From Seiridium cupressi (taxonomy: Eukaryota; Ascomycota; Sordariomycetes; Amphisphaeriales; Sporocadaceae): a stretch of 64,000 nt of DNA. Under the pieces are notes generated by a model, which was given only the letters and a program-made list of their open reading frames with translations, searched no databases and was not told the origin of the DNA. The stretch lies in the NCBI GenBank assembly GCA_036674765.1, contig JARVKI010000096.1, positions 94,886 through 158,885 of the forward strand. Reading direction: 5' to 3'. The position numbers and the translations under genes are program-made. Positions 35,890-47,673 of the stretch are shown here, piece after piece; the first letter of the stretch is position 1; each line of letters begins with the position of its first letter.

Positions 35890-36970
35890 TCATATCCAGA
35901 CGGCGTCGTCCGCGCGGTTTGTATTGAGATAATCCAACACTTCGTCGTATGCTTTGCAGACGTGCTTCGCGTCCCATCCGTCTGATCCCACGAAGCCCTC
36001 AGGGAATGTCGTTTGCTTGCCTTCGAGTGCGATGTCACCTGCGCACATTATGCTTTGACGGATATAGTCCTAGCGAAAGCTAGTCAGTGACAAGAATCCA
36101 AGACATGACCATACTATCATCCCAAGGAATGTTCTTTCCGAATACGGCAATGCTTTCCACCGAACCCGTAGCGCTGACTTACGAAGCAGTGAGCGAGGTG
36201 CCACGGTGTTTCCTCCGGTATCCTTTCTTTGTCATTGGATGTATACGCGCTAAACACTTCTGCGATCGCATACTTTCAAATGTCAGCCGAATTACGAACG
36301 GGCAGGGGGCACAATGTTCCCGTACCAGACAATGTAGTTGATGTGTCATGGAGGTGGTGACAACATGTTTCCCCTTGTAGCCCTCCAGCGTCTGCGGAAG
36401 ATCTTTGTATTTTTCGGGATGTTTGACATCCAGATATCCCAAACCCTCTGGCTTATGGGTCAGCAGGTGAAAGTATTGGGAAACATCAAGGCCACCCACT
36501 CGGAACAATGTCGAGCCATTTCTGACGCACGACTCCTGTAAAAAACTCGGAACCGTTCTCAGGAACGAACAACGGATCCGGTTGAAATGTTACAATTTTC
36601 TGTGTGACTGCACTCAATCAGCTCCCTAGTAGCTTGGCCTCCTGGGACCGTCTCATCACTTACAGCGAGGAGCAAACCCGGTCACATCACCAGCTCCTTC
36701 CAGCTTCTCTTCCTTTTGTTGGCTCTTCCCCGTCCATTGTCGGTCCACGAGCAGCATTACAACCAGCGCTACTAGAAAGCCATCGATCACCCATCGATAC
36801 CGCCTCAATAAATCCAGCGCTTGTCTTCGTTTTGATTGCCGCGGCGTGTGTATATAATCTTTCTCGTCCAAATCAATTGTATCCTCGATATGAGCATCTA
36901 GGTCATCGATCTCGTCTCGCTCATCCTCCCTCACGCTCTGGTAATGGTGGGTCCTGCTGTTATTCGCCAT
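35890..36970 (-). CDS. UstYa-like (DUF3328) oxidase
   Basis: Five exons (36970-36664, 36607-36500, 36447-36326, 36272-36183, 36069-35890) with introns of 56, 52, 53 and 113 nt, three of them with a GCTGA branch, give 268 residues. After an acidic cytosolic N-terminus there is one membrane helix (WVIDGFLVALVVMLLV, about residues 64-79). The lumenal domain has FAPRFTQ, FQPDPLFV, W-D-I-V-P-K-G, and the two family motifs: HQLHCL (residues 174-179) and HCFDYIRQ (207-214). Family knowledge: these His/Cys motifs are the metal site of UstYa proteins, which cyclise or oxidise ribosomal peptides (ustiloxin, asperipin) or modify NRPS products such as cyclochlorotine. No precursor peptide, UstYb partner or NRPS is evident beside it, so it is an orphan here. 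Confidence 0.88.
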
Positions 36971-37945
36971 AATCAACAGCCGGCGGAATGCGAACCAAGG
37001 TATTGATTTTTGTATTTTTCATTCGAACTCGAGTATTTGGGCGAGAGAGACGTGGCAGCAATTTCAAGTGTGGCAGCTTTTGGCGCCCTTGTGCGCCATG
37101 ATCAGGCAATGACGCGGCTCACCACGCTTGATATCAGACATCTGGTGTTTCGCACTATCGCGAGCCAAGAAGCAAGGATCTGATCGCTGAAACAGGTTCG
37201 CGCCCCTGTCAATGAACCCAGGTCGGACCAATATTTCTTATCCTGGAATTGAACTATTTGAATTTGGAAACCATGTATCGACAAGTCCACTCGCAGTGCA
37301 TCGAGATGAACGAGAATTGTCAATGGCACAACGGCCACTATGAGAGTGCCGCTATGATGCCCCACTGCCCTGCACCGTTCGACTGGGGGTGGATCGGCGA
37401 CAGTACAAGGATGGGCATAAGGAAGAAACATTCAACGTATGTTGAGAAGCGCGAGACAAGAGAGAAATCGTCTCACTTCAGGGAGCTTCCTGCATGATCC
37501 TTTGCTGAAAAGTTCAAATTAGCGGATTAATTGGGAGACAGTTGCACTATTCCATCGAACATCCCACAGGGCCTCCGGCGTCTAGTTCGCGGATAATCTC
37601 ATCCATGGTTTTGAGAGGGCTGCATACATAGCCTAAGGTGATTGATTCATATGACCAGCCACGTCGATGGTAGCTCTAAAATGCGACTTTACTGGGTACC
37701 ACTCTAGATAGGATGGTAGTCAGGTGGCTCGAACTGGCCTATCGTTCCTCCAGTGATGTGAGACATGATATGACTGGGGGCTATTAATCTGCCCCATAGA
37801 GTGCAGAATCCCCTTGCGACCGTCCAACCGCCAGATCCAATGACAGAAGGATAGTATATTTCGATTTATGTTAGAGGACTACATGAGTCCCTCAATCTAG
37901 TATATACAAGAAGGGTCTGGTTTATGCAATTCTCTCTAATCGAGT
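36971..37945. other. Intergenic, no gene seen
   Basis: About 1 kb. Plus-strand (37249-37497) and minus-strand (37102-37431) frames overlap, but neither shows a signal peptide, repeats or family motif. Confidence 0.45.
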
Positions 37946-39320
37946 CTAGGCGCTGGAAGCCCAAGTCTCCCATTCGTAGGACGCCAGCATGAATGGGCCC
38001 GCTCCCTTGTAATCGTCTGTCGCAAGGGGGACGCTGATGTAGTACTAAGTTTATAGTCAGCGGATGGCCAGTCAGTATCATTATTGATGCATTGCTTACC
38101 TCGTAGGTTCCATTGCTGTTCAGCGAGCCGACAGAGACCGTACCCTCCCAGTCCAAGGTACCGTCATCGTTCTCCACAACGAAGTCGTCGACAAGAAGGT
38201 TGTAGCCTTTCTGGGCGGCAGCAAGGTACTCAGAACTCTCAAGGTATCCAGAGCGAATACCACGGAAGAAGCCAAGCGTGAACATGGCAGATGCACTGCT
38301 CTCGATGTAGTTGCCCTTGGCTCCCGGGTAAGGCTCGTTCATGACAAGCCACCAGCCACCGGACTCGTCCTGGGCGGTCTTTACCGCAGTGGCCAAGGTA
38401 GTGAAGTAGCCCAGCAGTTTCGAATATCCTTCGTGCGATTGGGGGAGCAGCTGAAGGGTTTCCCACAGGGAGATAAAGTACCAGCCAACGGCACGGTCCC
38501 ACACATTCGGTGCAGCACCGGTCACATCGTCGGCCCAGACAGCCGTCTTGCTCTCATCATAGCCGTGCACAAGGAGACCGCTGGTGGCATTGCGGCAGTG
38601 TTCTTCGATGAGATCGTATTGCAGAACAATATCGTCCCAAGCAGTAGCCTGTAATATTCAGTAAGCAGTAGTGCGGGAATAGAGAAACTCTATGACTTAC
38701 ATTGTCAGAATCAAACCAGTTGGTCCATTTTGCGTAGAAAGAGTCGGCCATAAAGATGCCATCCAACCACATCTGATCGGGATAGGTCGGTTCACGGTGC
38801 CAGAAGCCTCCGGCATCGTTTCGCGGGTGCCCATCTAGCTGGGTACGGACAATCTGTGCCGCGGACTTGTACTTTTCTTCGCCAGTTTGGTTGTACCAGT
38901 AGAGGTAGTTGTTGCCCATGCGCTTCGTTCAATCAGTCATGCTATCTCGGGAGTTGGAGTTGCGGTCGCGGAGTGGAGTCTGCCTTCACGTCCCCGAGCA
39001 AGGATGCATTACGCAAGCTTGACTAGAAGAAAGCAACCACTTACGTATTCATCGAGACTGTGGAACGAGTAGTCCCAGTCTGCGATGGTGCCATCATCGA
39101 GCACGACGCCATCGACCTGACTGTGATACCAGTCGTACAAGGTCTCGTTCTTTGTGACCTCGTAGGCAGCCTCGTAGCCAAGATATAGAGTCGCCTGCAC
39201 ATAGCCGTAGTCGATCTCTACGCCTTTTCTGATGAAAGAATCGGCGAACCAAGCCAAGTATGAGGTTTGGGCCGCAGCCATGGCAACACCCGCCGACATG
39301 AGAGCTAGAGATTGCTTCAT
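37946..39320 (-). CDS. GH105 unsaturated rhamnogalacturonyl hydrolase, secreted
   Basis: Four exons (39320-39045, 38922-38701, 38648-38100, 38044-37946), all introns phase 0 (122, 52 and 55 nt), give 381 residues. The N-terminus is a signal peptide (MKQSLALMSAGVAMAAAQ). The (alpha/alpha)6-barrel signature of GH105 is present: DAGGFWHREPTYPDQMWLDG (with the catalytic-type Asp and substrate-stacking aromatics), APNVWDRAVGWYFISLWETL, DESGGWWLVMNEPYPGAKGN and NYIESSASAMFTLGFFRG. Family knowledge: it removes unsaturated uronic acid from the ends of pectin (rhamnogalacturonan) fragments made by polysaccharide lyases. The secreted form points to plant cell-wall degradation outside the cell. Confidence 0.9.
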
Positions 39321-39706
39321 CTTGAAAATTGACCTTACGATGCAATGGAATTGACGGATGCACCCCCGAAAATTGCTTTTGTCATTCTTGCGAGGTGCAT
39401 CTCTTTATGTTTCGCTCGCGGTCGCGTTCTGTCAGCCGCCCCCTATCGCCAAGGCTGTGGCTTACGATGCTTTAAATATTGGATGTTCTTAATCCTGAGC
39501 CAAGACAGATCATGTTGATTGTAAAATTGGATAGGTGTGTGAATATGTCGGTTCAATTGGCGGGAAATTAGACGGGATGGATCCCAACTGGCAGCTTGGC
39601 GACCCTTGGCTATTGGATTGACAGGGGTTGACGTTGCAGATCATGTCCAACGGCGACTGCAACATCGGAACATCCCACCTTCGCCATATATCTATCGAAT
39701 CCCGAT
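39321..39706. other. Divergent promoter region
   Basis: About 390 bases between the GH105 gene (minus) and the small secreted-protein candidate (plus). Their start codons face away from each other, so the region may serve both. Confidence 0.45.
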
Positions 39707-40254
39707 ATGTATCCCAGCCATATCTCAATTGCACAGGTTTGTCTGCTCGGCTTTTGCATAGGCGTTAATGCTTCCGCCGGCCCGGCCCGCTCGAAATTAG
39801 ATTGTACTGCCGAACTGGAGAAGGATGTTCCGCTGAAGGTAAGGCTTCAAGCTGCTCAAGCCTTTTCTTGCATAGAAACCTCTTATTTCAATGACCCGCA
39901 ACCCGATCATCATACTATGAAGCATTCATTGGAGGGCTTTTTCATTTTCCACCTGGGTAGGGACCAAATACCATCCAATACCACCAACCTGGATTTAATA
40001 TCTACGCACTAAGACCGGTGGAAGTTCTCGACGGTGTTGAATGCTCTGTGCTCAAGCAATCATCTATACAATTGTCTTGCGTCAATCCATATCCGTCCAC
40101 GAACTTACAAGAGAGGTGCCACTATAGAAATCTCTGGGCCACGAGCGGGTTAGGAGCTACCGTACTTGTCTTCGAAGGTTCTCCGTGGTCAACAGGATAC
40201 ACGCATGGTGCAATCATCGCCTGCGGAAGAGAGACAGGAGTTGTTGTATCTTAA
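39707..40254 (+). CDS. Candidate small six-cysteine secreted protein
   Basis: Exon 1 (39707-39956) joins exon 2 (40025-40254) across a 68 nt intron (donor GTAGGG, branch-like CACTAA, acceptor GGAAG). The result is a 159-residue frame; unspliced, the first frame ends at a stop inside the intron. The N-terminus resembles a signal peptide (hydrophobic VCLLGFCIGVNASA). The mature part carries six cysteines (LDC, FSC, VEC, LSC, ERC, IAC), an even number consistent with disulfides in a secreted protein. No family is recognised. It could be an effector-like or antimicrobial-like protein, but this rests only on size, signal and cysteines. The intron acceptor is weak, so a pseudogene or a different splice is possible. 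Confidence 0.42.
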
Positions 40255-41148
40255 TTGACCCACTCGGAAGTCAGTCAGATAGCAGAAGGCGCTATTCAGG
40301 GACACATGACACATGCCATATGACAGATGACGGAATGACCTCCAGGATTTCGCCAAGTTCTGTGTCCGCTGCCTAGTAGATCTTTCCTAGGCCAGTCCTT
40401 GCACTGAAGCTTTCATTACATACTAAATAATGATTAAGAACCTATCTGAATATTATTGGGTTTTCAGAATAATAGAATTATCCCAAATTTGCAATAATAT
40501 CTTGTGCTTGAGGCCCATTTCTATAACCCCGCGATGTGTTCACTTGTAAAGATTGCTTGTTGAGAGTCTGAGTAATTGGCGTGGCATTCTCTAGCCAGTC
40601 GAACTGTGACAAAAGTCAGGAAGTCGTTCAAACTGTATTAATGCCATTTGCATCAATCAAAACTCTGATTAGCAGAAAACCCCCCTCAGGTGGAAGAAAT
40701 ATAGGCCTGGTCGACATTAATGACACGCACGTGTCTGCCAGGACATTACATCACTCTTAGGCGGCCTTCCGTGGGACTGGTCATCTGTGATGCATCCTAG
40801 CAGGTTCTGTCAAAGGACAACATGTTTTTCCTGCCACTTATCATATGATGCGACAAGCCACGCTAGAGTGAATATTGATGATTAGACAGTATATTCATTC
40901 TTTGGCCCTAAACTTTGCTAGCTGCAATCTGTGGATATCGCTGCACCTCTGTATCAACATGCCATTAGTGTTACTATTATCTGTATTCTGTAGACTTGTT
41001 CTTCCATTCGGTGGCAATAGGTGAAATACTATTTCGGTCCACCTAATAACTCTAAACATGTGAGTTGATACCTTCCTCTTTCTAAGCGTCACACTGGGTT
41101 CATATGGCCAATATAGACCCAGAAACTCGGGTGAGGTACGGACGGTTA
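40255..41148. other. Intergenic flank of the transposon
   Basis: About 0.9 kb of normal composition with no supported gene, ending at the TA dinucleotide (41147-41148) that borders the element. Confidence 0.5.
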
Positions 41149-44100
41149 AAGGCCTTACTGTTAAAAAACGTGTTTTTTCACCATGTATCCACGCCTTTTA
41201 TTAAAAACCAAACTTTATTTAAAAATTTACCCCGATAAAATTATAATTTAATAAGATTTATTATATTTTATTTGAATTATATTAAAATATAATTAAATTA
41301 TAAAATATAAAATCGCGTATAATTATTATTAAATATATTCGGTTTTATTTATTTTTATTTATTTAATTATTAACTTTTTTAATTATTTTAATTTAATTTT
41401 TATTATATATAATATAAAATAACGTTATAAAATTATAAATAAATGTTTTTTTAATAACTATTATTATATGTTTTTAATTAAAAATATTTATTTAACTTTT
41501 TAATTAAAGTTATTTTAATTTAATTAGAATTATTTATTTAAAAATTTTAATAATAAAACTAAATATTTATAACCGGGTAATAATTATATAATTTAATTTT
41601 TTATTAATATTAATAATATTAATTATAATAATAATAAATTAATATAAACTTTATAAATATTAAAATAATTTTAATAAAAGTTTTAATAATTATTTAAAAA
41701 TATAATTTAAATGTAAATTTTAAATAATAATTTTTTTTATTATATTTTTATTATATAATAAAATATATTAAATTTATAAAATTAATAATATCGATTATAA
41801 AAAATATATAAAGTTTAATAAGTATTTAATTATAAATAATATTATAATACTTTTTTTAAAAATATTTTAAACCTTTTATTTTATATTATTATAATATTAA
41901 AACGTTATTAAAGCGTTAACGGTATAACGTTTATAAAAAGCCGTTTTATTAATTTAAAATTTAATTTTCTCTTTTCTTTTTTATATAATAATAATATATT
42001 AAATTATTAATATATAAAACGATAATATATATTAATTAAATATTAATTTAAATAATTATTATTTTAAAATTTATAAATAAATTATAATAAATTATCGGTT
42101 TAATTAATTAAAATAATATATTTAAAATTAATAAAATAATTATAAATATTAATAAATTAATTTTTTTAAAAGTATTAAAAAATATTTAATTTTAAAAAAA
42201 AACTTAATAATAAATTTATTATTTTATTATTTATTAAAATGGAAAAATTATTAATATAATTAATAAAAAAGGTTAAAATTAACCGATTTAAAATAATTAT
42301 TAAATAATAAAATAATAAAAGAATAATTAAAATTAAAGAAAAATAAAAAAAATACGCGTAATTAAATGTAATTTAATAAAATTACTTTTTATTAAATAAA
42401 AAATAATTAAAAAATTAAATTTAAATTTAAATTAAATACGTTAATAAATTTTAATATTAAAATATATAAAAATATATAAAATATTATAAAAAATCTTATT
42501 ATTAAAATTAAAATTAATTAAATAAAAGCGATTATAAACGATATAATTATAAATACGTTTAAAAATAATAATAAAAACGAGTTTTTTAATATATAAAATT
42601 TTATTTAATATATTTTATTTTAATTATTACCGTTTTCTTTTATTCTTTTTAATTAATTTAAATAATTTAAATTTAACATTTTAATTAATTTATAAATTTA
42701 TATTATTATTATTATTATTAATTTTATTTAAAATCTTTATAATATTATTTAATATTTTTATATTTTATAAATTTTTTTTTAATATTTTTCTTTTTACTTT
42801 ATAATTTTAAAAATAATTTTAATTTAATATAAAGTAATTTATATTATATAAAAAATAAATTATTTTTTATTATTATTTTTATATTATTATAAATTATTAA
42901 TTTTATTTATATATAATTTATATATTTTTATTATTAATTACGTTAAATAGATTTTAAAATTATATTAATTAATAATATTAAATTAATTTATAAATATTTA
43001 TTATCGTTTATAATTAAATAATATATAATAATTAACGTATTTTTTAAAATTAAATAAATTATATAAAATTTATAAAATATTATTTAAAATATATAAATAC
43101 TTTAATTATTTATAAATAATATAATTATTTTATAAACGGATAAATTTATCGAATTTTAAATAAATAATAAATATATATATTTAAAATAACGTAATTTAAT
43201 TAATTTAACTATATTTTAATTAATAACTTTAATTTAATAATTTACCGAAATATTTTTAATTATATTAATATAAATATAAATATATATAAATAAATGTAAT
43301 TAAATTAAAATATAATAAATCGATTAAAATTTATACGTTAAAATAATATTTATCTTTTATAAAATTATTTTTATTATAATTTAATACGTTAATTTATAAT
43401 ATTTTTTTAAATAATTAAATATTATAAAAACGTAATAAATTAATAAAGATAAAATTAAAATATATATATTAAAACGTATTATCCGCAAAAATAAATTTAT
43501 TAAATATTATTTAACGCGAATCTTTACTTTATAACCGGAGATTTTATAATTTTAAACGATTAAATATATTTTAAAATAAATATTAATAAATTATAACGTA
43601 TAAAATTATTTTATTATTACGGTTAAAACGTATTATTAATAATATAAAAATATTAAATAATAATTAATTAAATATAACGCGTTAAATATTTATAATAAAA
43701 TTATAAAATAAAACGTAAATAAATATTAATTATAATATATATTTAAAATTTATATTTTATAAATTTATAATAAATATTAATATATTATATAAAGTTTAAT
43801 TTAAATATAAATTTTTTTTATATTAATAAAAATAATCGCGTTTTATTACGGTTTTATATATTAATAATTTAATATATTATTATTATATAAAGAAGAAAAG
43901 AGAAAATTAAGTTTTAAATTAATATAACGGCTTTTTATAAGCGCCGTGCCGCAAACGCTTTAATAGCGTTTTAATACCGTAATACATTTTTACTAAATTG
44001 CTTTTTTATAAAACTTTCGGTAAATTTTAAATAATAAAATTTAAAATATATAAAATTCGCGTTATTAAAAGTAAATCTAAAAGTTTAACCGATTTATATA

Positions 44101-46310
44101 TTAAATAATATTTTTATAAGTTTATTTTCAAGAAAATTATTATCGTAATAAATTAAATTTAACTTTAAATTATTTAAATATATATTAACAATATATATTA
44201 AATTTAAAGCGAATTCGAATAATTAAAATTAAAAAGATATTATATTTTACTTTTTTAATTTAACGTTTAAAATTAATATTTTTTATTTTAAATTAAAAGA
44301 AATTATTATATATATAAATTATAAAAAAAAAAGTTATTAAAAAGCGGATTTAATTAAATTTAACGTTTTATTTTTTAAAATAATTATATAAAATATAATA
44401 TATTATAATAATATTATAACGGTTTTATAATATTAAAAAAAAATTAAATAAAATAATTTTAATAATAATTAAAATCCTCGCGTAAATAAAATATTATTTA
44501 TAAAAATAATATTAATAATTAAAAATAATTTAAAATTAAAATAAAAAACGTAATATTAAGTAAAATTAAACGGGATTATACGTGTTTTAAAAAGAAATTA
44601 TTATATTAAATATATTTTTTTAATTTATTAAAAAATAAGCGAGTAAATTTAAATAAATAAAAATAAACGCGTATATAAACGGGTAAACGCGATTAAAATT
44701 AATTTTATTTTATATTATAAAGTTAAAAATAAAATATAATTAAATATAACGGGTAAAAAATACGCGCGATTAAATGTAATTATTTTTATTTAAAAGGGTT
44801 TTTATTATTATAAAAGCGGATAACGCTTTTTAAAAGTATAATAATAATATTATAACGGTGTAAAAGCTTTATAAATATTATCGATATTTAAGTTTTTTAT
44901 ATATTAATATTTACGTATAATTTAATTTAAAAACGTTAAAATAAACGTAATTATATATAAATATATATAATTTTTAAAGGTTTTACTTTATAAAAGTCGG
45001 TTTTTATAATAATTAATTTAGTTTTAATTATTTAATTAAAATAAACGGCGACCGCGCATTTACGTTTTTATATAAATTTAACTTTAAATTCTTTTTTTAA
45101 AATAAACGTAAATAAATATTAATAAACGTAAATATAAAATAATTCATTACTTTTTTTACGTTTAATAATAAATAAATAAGCTTTTTTATTATTATTATAA
45201 TAATAATTAAAATAAGCGTTATTAAAAAGGTCGTTATTTAAATAAATATAAATAAATATATTAAAGCGTAATATAAAATATTTATTTACCGGTAATATAA
45301 TCTTTATAAAAACCGCGGCTTTTACGTGTATTAACGTATTATTTATAATTATTAATATTATTATTTAAAAAATTCCCGTTAATATAATTAAATAATTATA
45401 ATTATATATAATTAAGCTTTATTAATTCGAAATATATATATTACCGTAATAATTTAACGCTTTTAACGTATTAAATCGAAATTAATTTTAATTTTATTAA
45501 AAACCGTATTAATGTTTTTAAACTTTAAAATTCGATTAAAATCTTATATAATTATATTAAAATAAATGTAAAAATATAAAAATGTATTTTTATATAATAA
45601 ATTTAATAATAATTCTTTAAATTATAACGAAGTTATTTAAACGGATTATATTTATAATTAATATTATAAAATTACGCGTATTTTTATTTATTTTAATTAA
45701 AATTAATATAATACTTTTAAAAATATAAAACCGCGGCCGTTTAACTTTTAATTATTAAAATTAAAAAAACTTTAACTTATTTTAACTTCTTTTTATTTAA
45801 TTATATATAGTTAAATAAAATTTAATACGTTTATATTTATTTAAACTCGTTTAAATATAATTATTTAATTTATTATTTTAATTTATATATTACTTTATAT
45901 TTATATATAACGATTAACGATTATATTTATTTATATATATATAATAACTTTATTTAATAATAATAATATTTATTTATATTAATTTTTATAATATTACGTT
46001 TATAATAATTTTATTTTTAATAAATAAATATACGCGAGTATTATTAATATTTAATAAACGAATTTTAAAAACTTAATTTACCTTTAAATATAATATAATT
46101 TAAAAAAAAGCTAAATTATATACCTTTTAAATAAATTTAAATGTAAAACAATTAAAATTAAATTAATCTATTAATAACTTAGCTTTATTTACGCATTTAA
46201 TTATCCGGCCATTAATTATAAGCAATTTTTTATATACTAAACAAGGTTACCTTATGGTGTGGACCTAGTAATTTTTTTTGTCAAAACTCGTTTTTCAACA
46301 GTAAGGCCTG
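41149..46310. mobile_element. RIP-degraded TIR transposon, TA-flanked (Tc1/mariner-like ends)
   Basis: The block is almost purely A and T, and the remaining C and G occur mainly as CG while CA and TG are very rare. This is the expected outcome of repeat-induced point mutation (CpA to TpA). Its two ends are inverted copies about 31 bases long: the left end begins AAGGCCTTACTGTT at 41149, and the right end finishes AACAGTAAGGCCTG at 46310. TA occurs immediately outside each end (41147-41148 and 46311-46312), matching a Tc1/mariner-type target duplication. No reading frame survives. The 5.2 kb length exceeds typical fungal mariner elements because of nested sequence. Confidence 0.75.
41895..43976. 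repeat. Nested long inverted repeat inside the AT-rich element
   Basis: The left arm (41895-42021) and right arm (43850-43976) are inverted copies of about 127 bases with a handful of differences, mostly C/T or G/A. The shared core includes CTTAATTTTCTCTTTTCT-like and TATAAAAAGCCGTT segments. The right arm keeps C+G (GCGCCGTGCCGC) where the left arm has A/T. The roughly 2.1 kb span looks like a second TIR element inserted in the first. Confidence 0.7.
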
Positions 46311-47673
46311 TAACGCTCCAGAAACCACCCCACATTGGCCTCTAGGCAGAAAGAGAATCTGGTCTTGATGGAATGTTGATTGGAGCTGGTGAACTAAGGT
46401 AAGTATGTGGTGGCCAGGGGCCCTAATTCTACCCCTCCTTAGCTAGCGTCATCTTAGGCTACCCATACTATGCACAAGGCCCAGGGCCATGGCAAAACAC
46501 TGGCATAAGAGAGAAAAGCTGTCGTCAGTGGGACCGCCGTCAGCCAGCAGCCTAGTCAGCCCACCGCGTCCACAACGGCATATTGTGAGTACGTACAACA
46601 GTCCCGTCGCGTCGACCCTCCACAATGGCTGTTACGATTATATTAAAAAATTATTGGATGTGGGGGCCTCCAATCCCTTGAACCTGATATTCATAAATGA
46701 GGCTGGGATAGCGCTATGCTCTGTCGATCCTTGTCGACGACTTTGGCCGATTGCGGGAGTCTGAATGAGACGTCTGAGACTGTTGCCTTACACAATTGGT
46801 TAATAGGCCACAGAATACGCATTATTACCATCATTATTGCTCTACGAAAAAGAAAGAAATTTGTTTATTTGTATCTCTCCACGTACAGCACGATAGAATG
46901 TCGTTTGTGGACAACTTCCTACTCTATCACCACCAATTGACTCATTGTTAGCCTATCAACTGAGAAGGAGTTTGATCCAAGTGCTCAACCAACACCAGTG
47001 CTTGATTAGTGTACAATCAGCAACGCATCGGAATGCGTCAAGCCTAAAAGAGTTGATGGTCCTGACAGGTGGCATTATACTGTCATTTCTTGGGATTGGA
47101 GTTCATAATGAGCCACTGATGATAACAAAGCCCTGACTCACGCTGGGAGGAATTTCATCTAATAGGAGAAACGCTTGCGGAAACGGCCAATGTTCAACTT
47201 TTATGGATAACCAGCCACATGAGAAGAACCTCGATGTGAAATTTCCTGCTGCCTGGTGATAACAGACCAGGGGTTGACCTGTCAGGGTCGAAACGTACGA
47301 CGATCCTTAACATCGCAGTCCGATGGAGACGACTATGACGACGACTATGACGACCCCTGGCCCCGGTAGCATGCACCACCATCAGCGCTTGCAACTAACT
47401 TGGCTAGGCTCGGAGTAAAGCTGCACACCGATTGATCGCATCAATATTGAAGCGAATCATTCAAGTCAATACCGGTTTAAAATTGCTTCCACATTTCTCT
47501 CCAGAAGTTATATATCATATTCCACCTCGAGAAGCGAATAAACCACAGCGACGTACAGCATCACGGACGAATACCTGAATCTGCCTGTCTAATCCAGGGC
47601 GCTCCTTATCATCACCAGCTGTCTCTGATTTGAAGTGAGTGGTTAGCTGTTCAGCTGCAGCCGTTATCCAGCC
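46311..47673. other. Intergenic with a short tandem repeat
   Basis: About 1.35 kb, promoter side of the desaturase gene. A 12-base unit GACGACTATGAC occurs twice in tandem at 47328-47351. No gene is supported. Confidence 0.5.

Noticed and set aside
37249..37497. Candidate precursor peptide for the UstYa-like enzyme
   Set aside because: There is no signal peptide and there are no repeated units separated by KR, which known UstYa substrates have.
47328..47354. CRISPR-like or minisatellite array
   Set aside because: Only two copies without spacers; too short for either.
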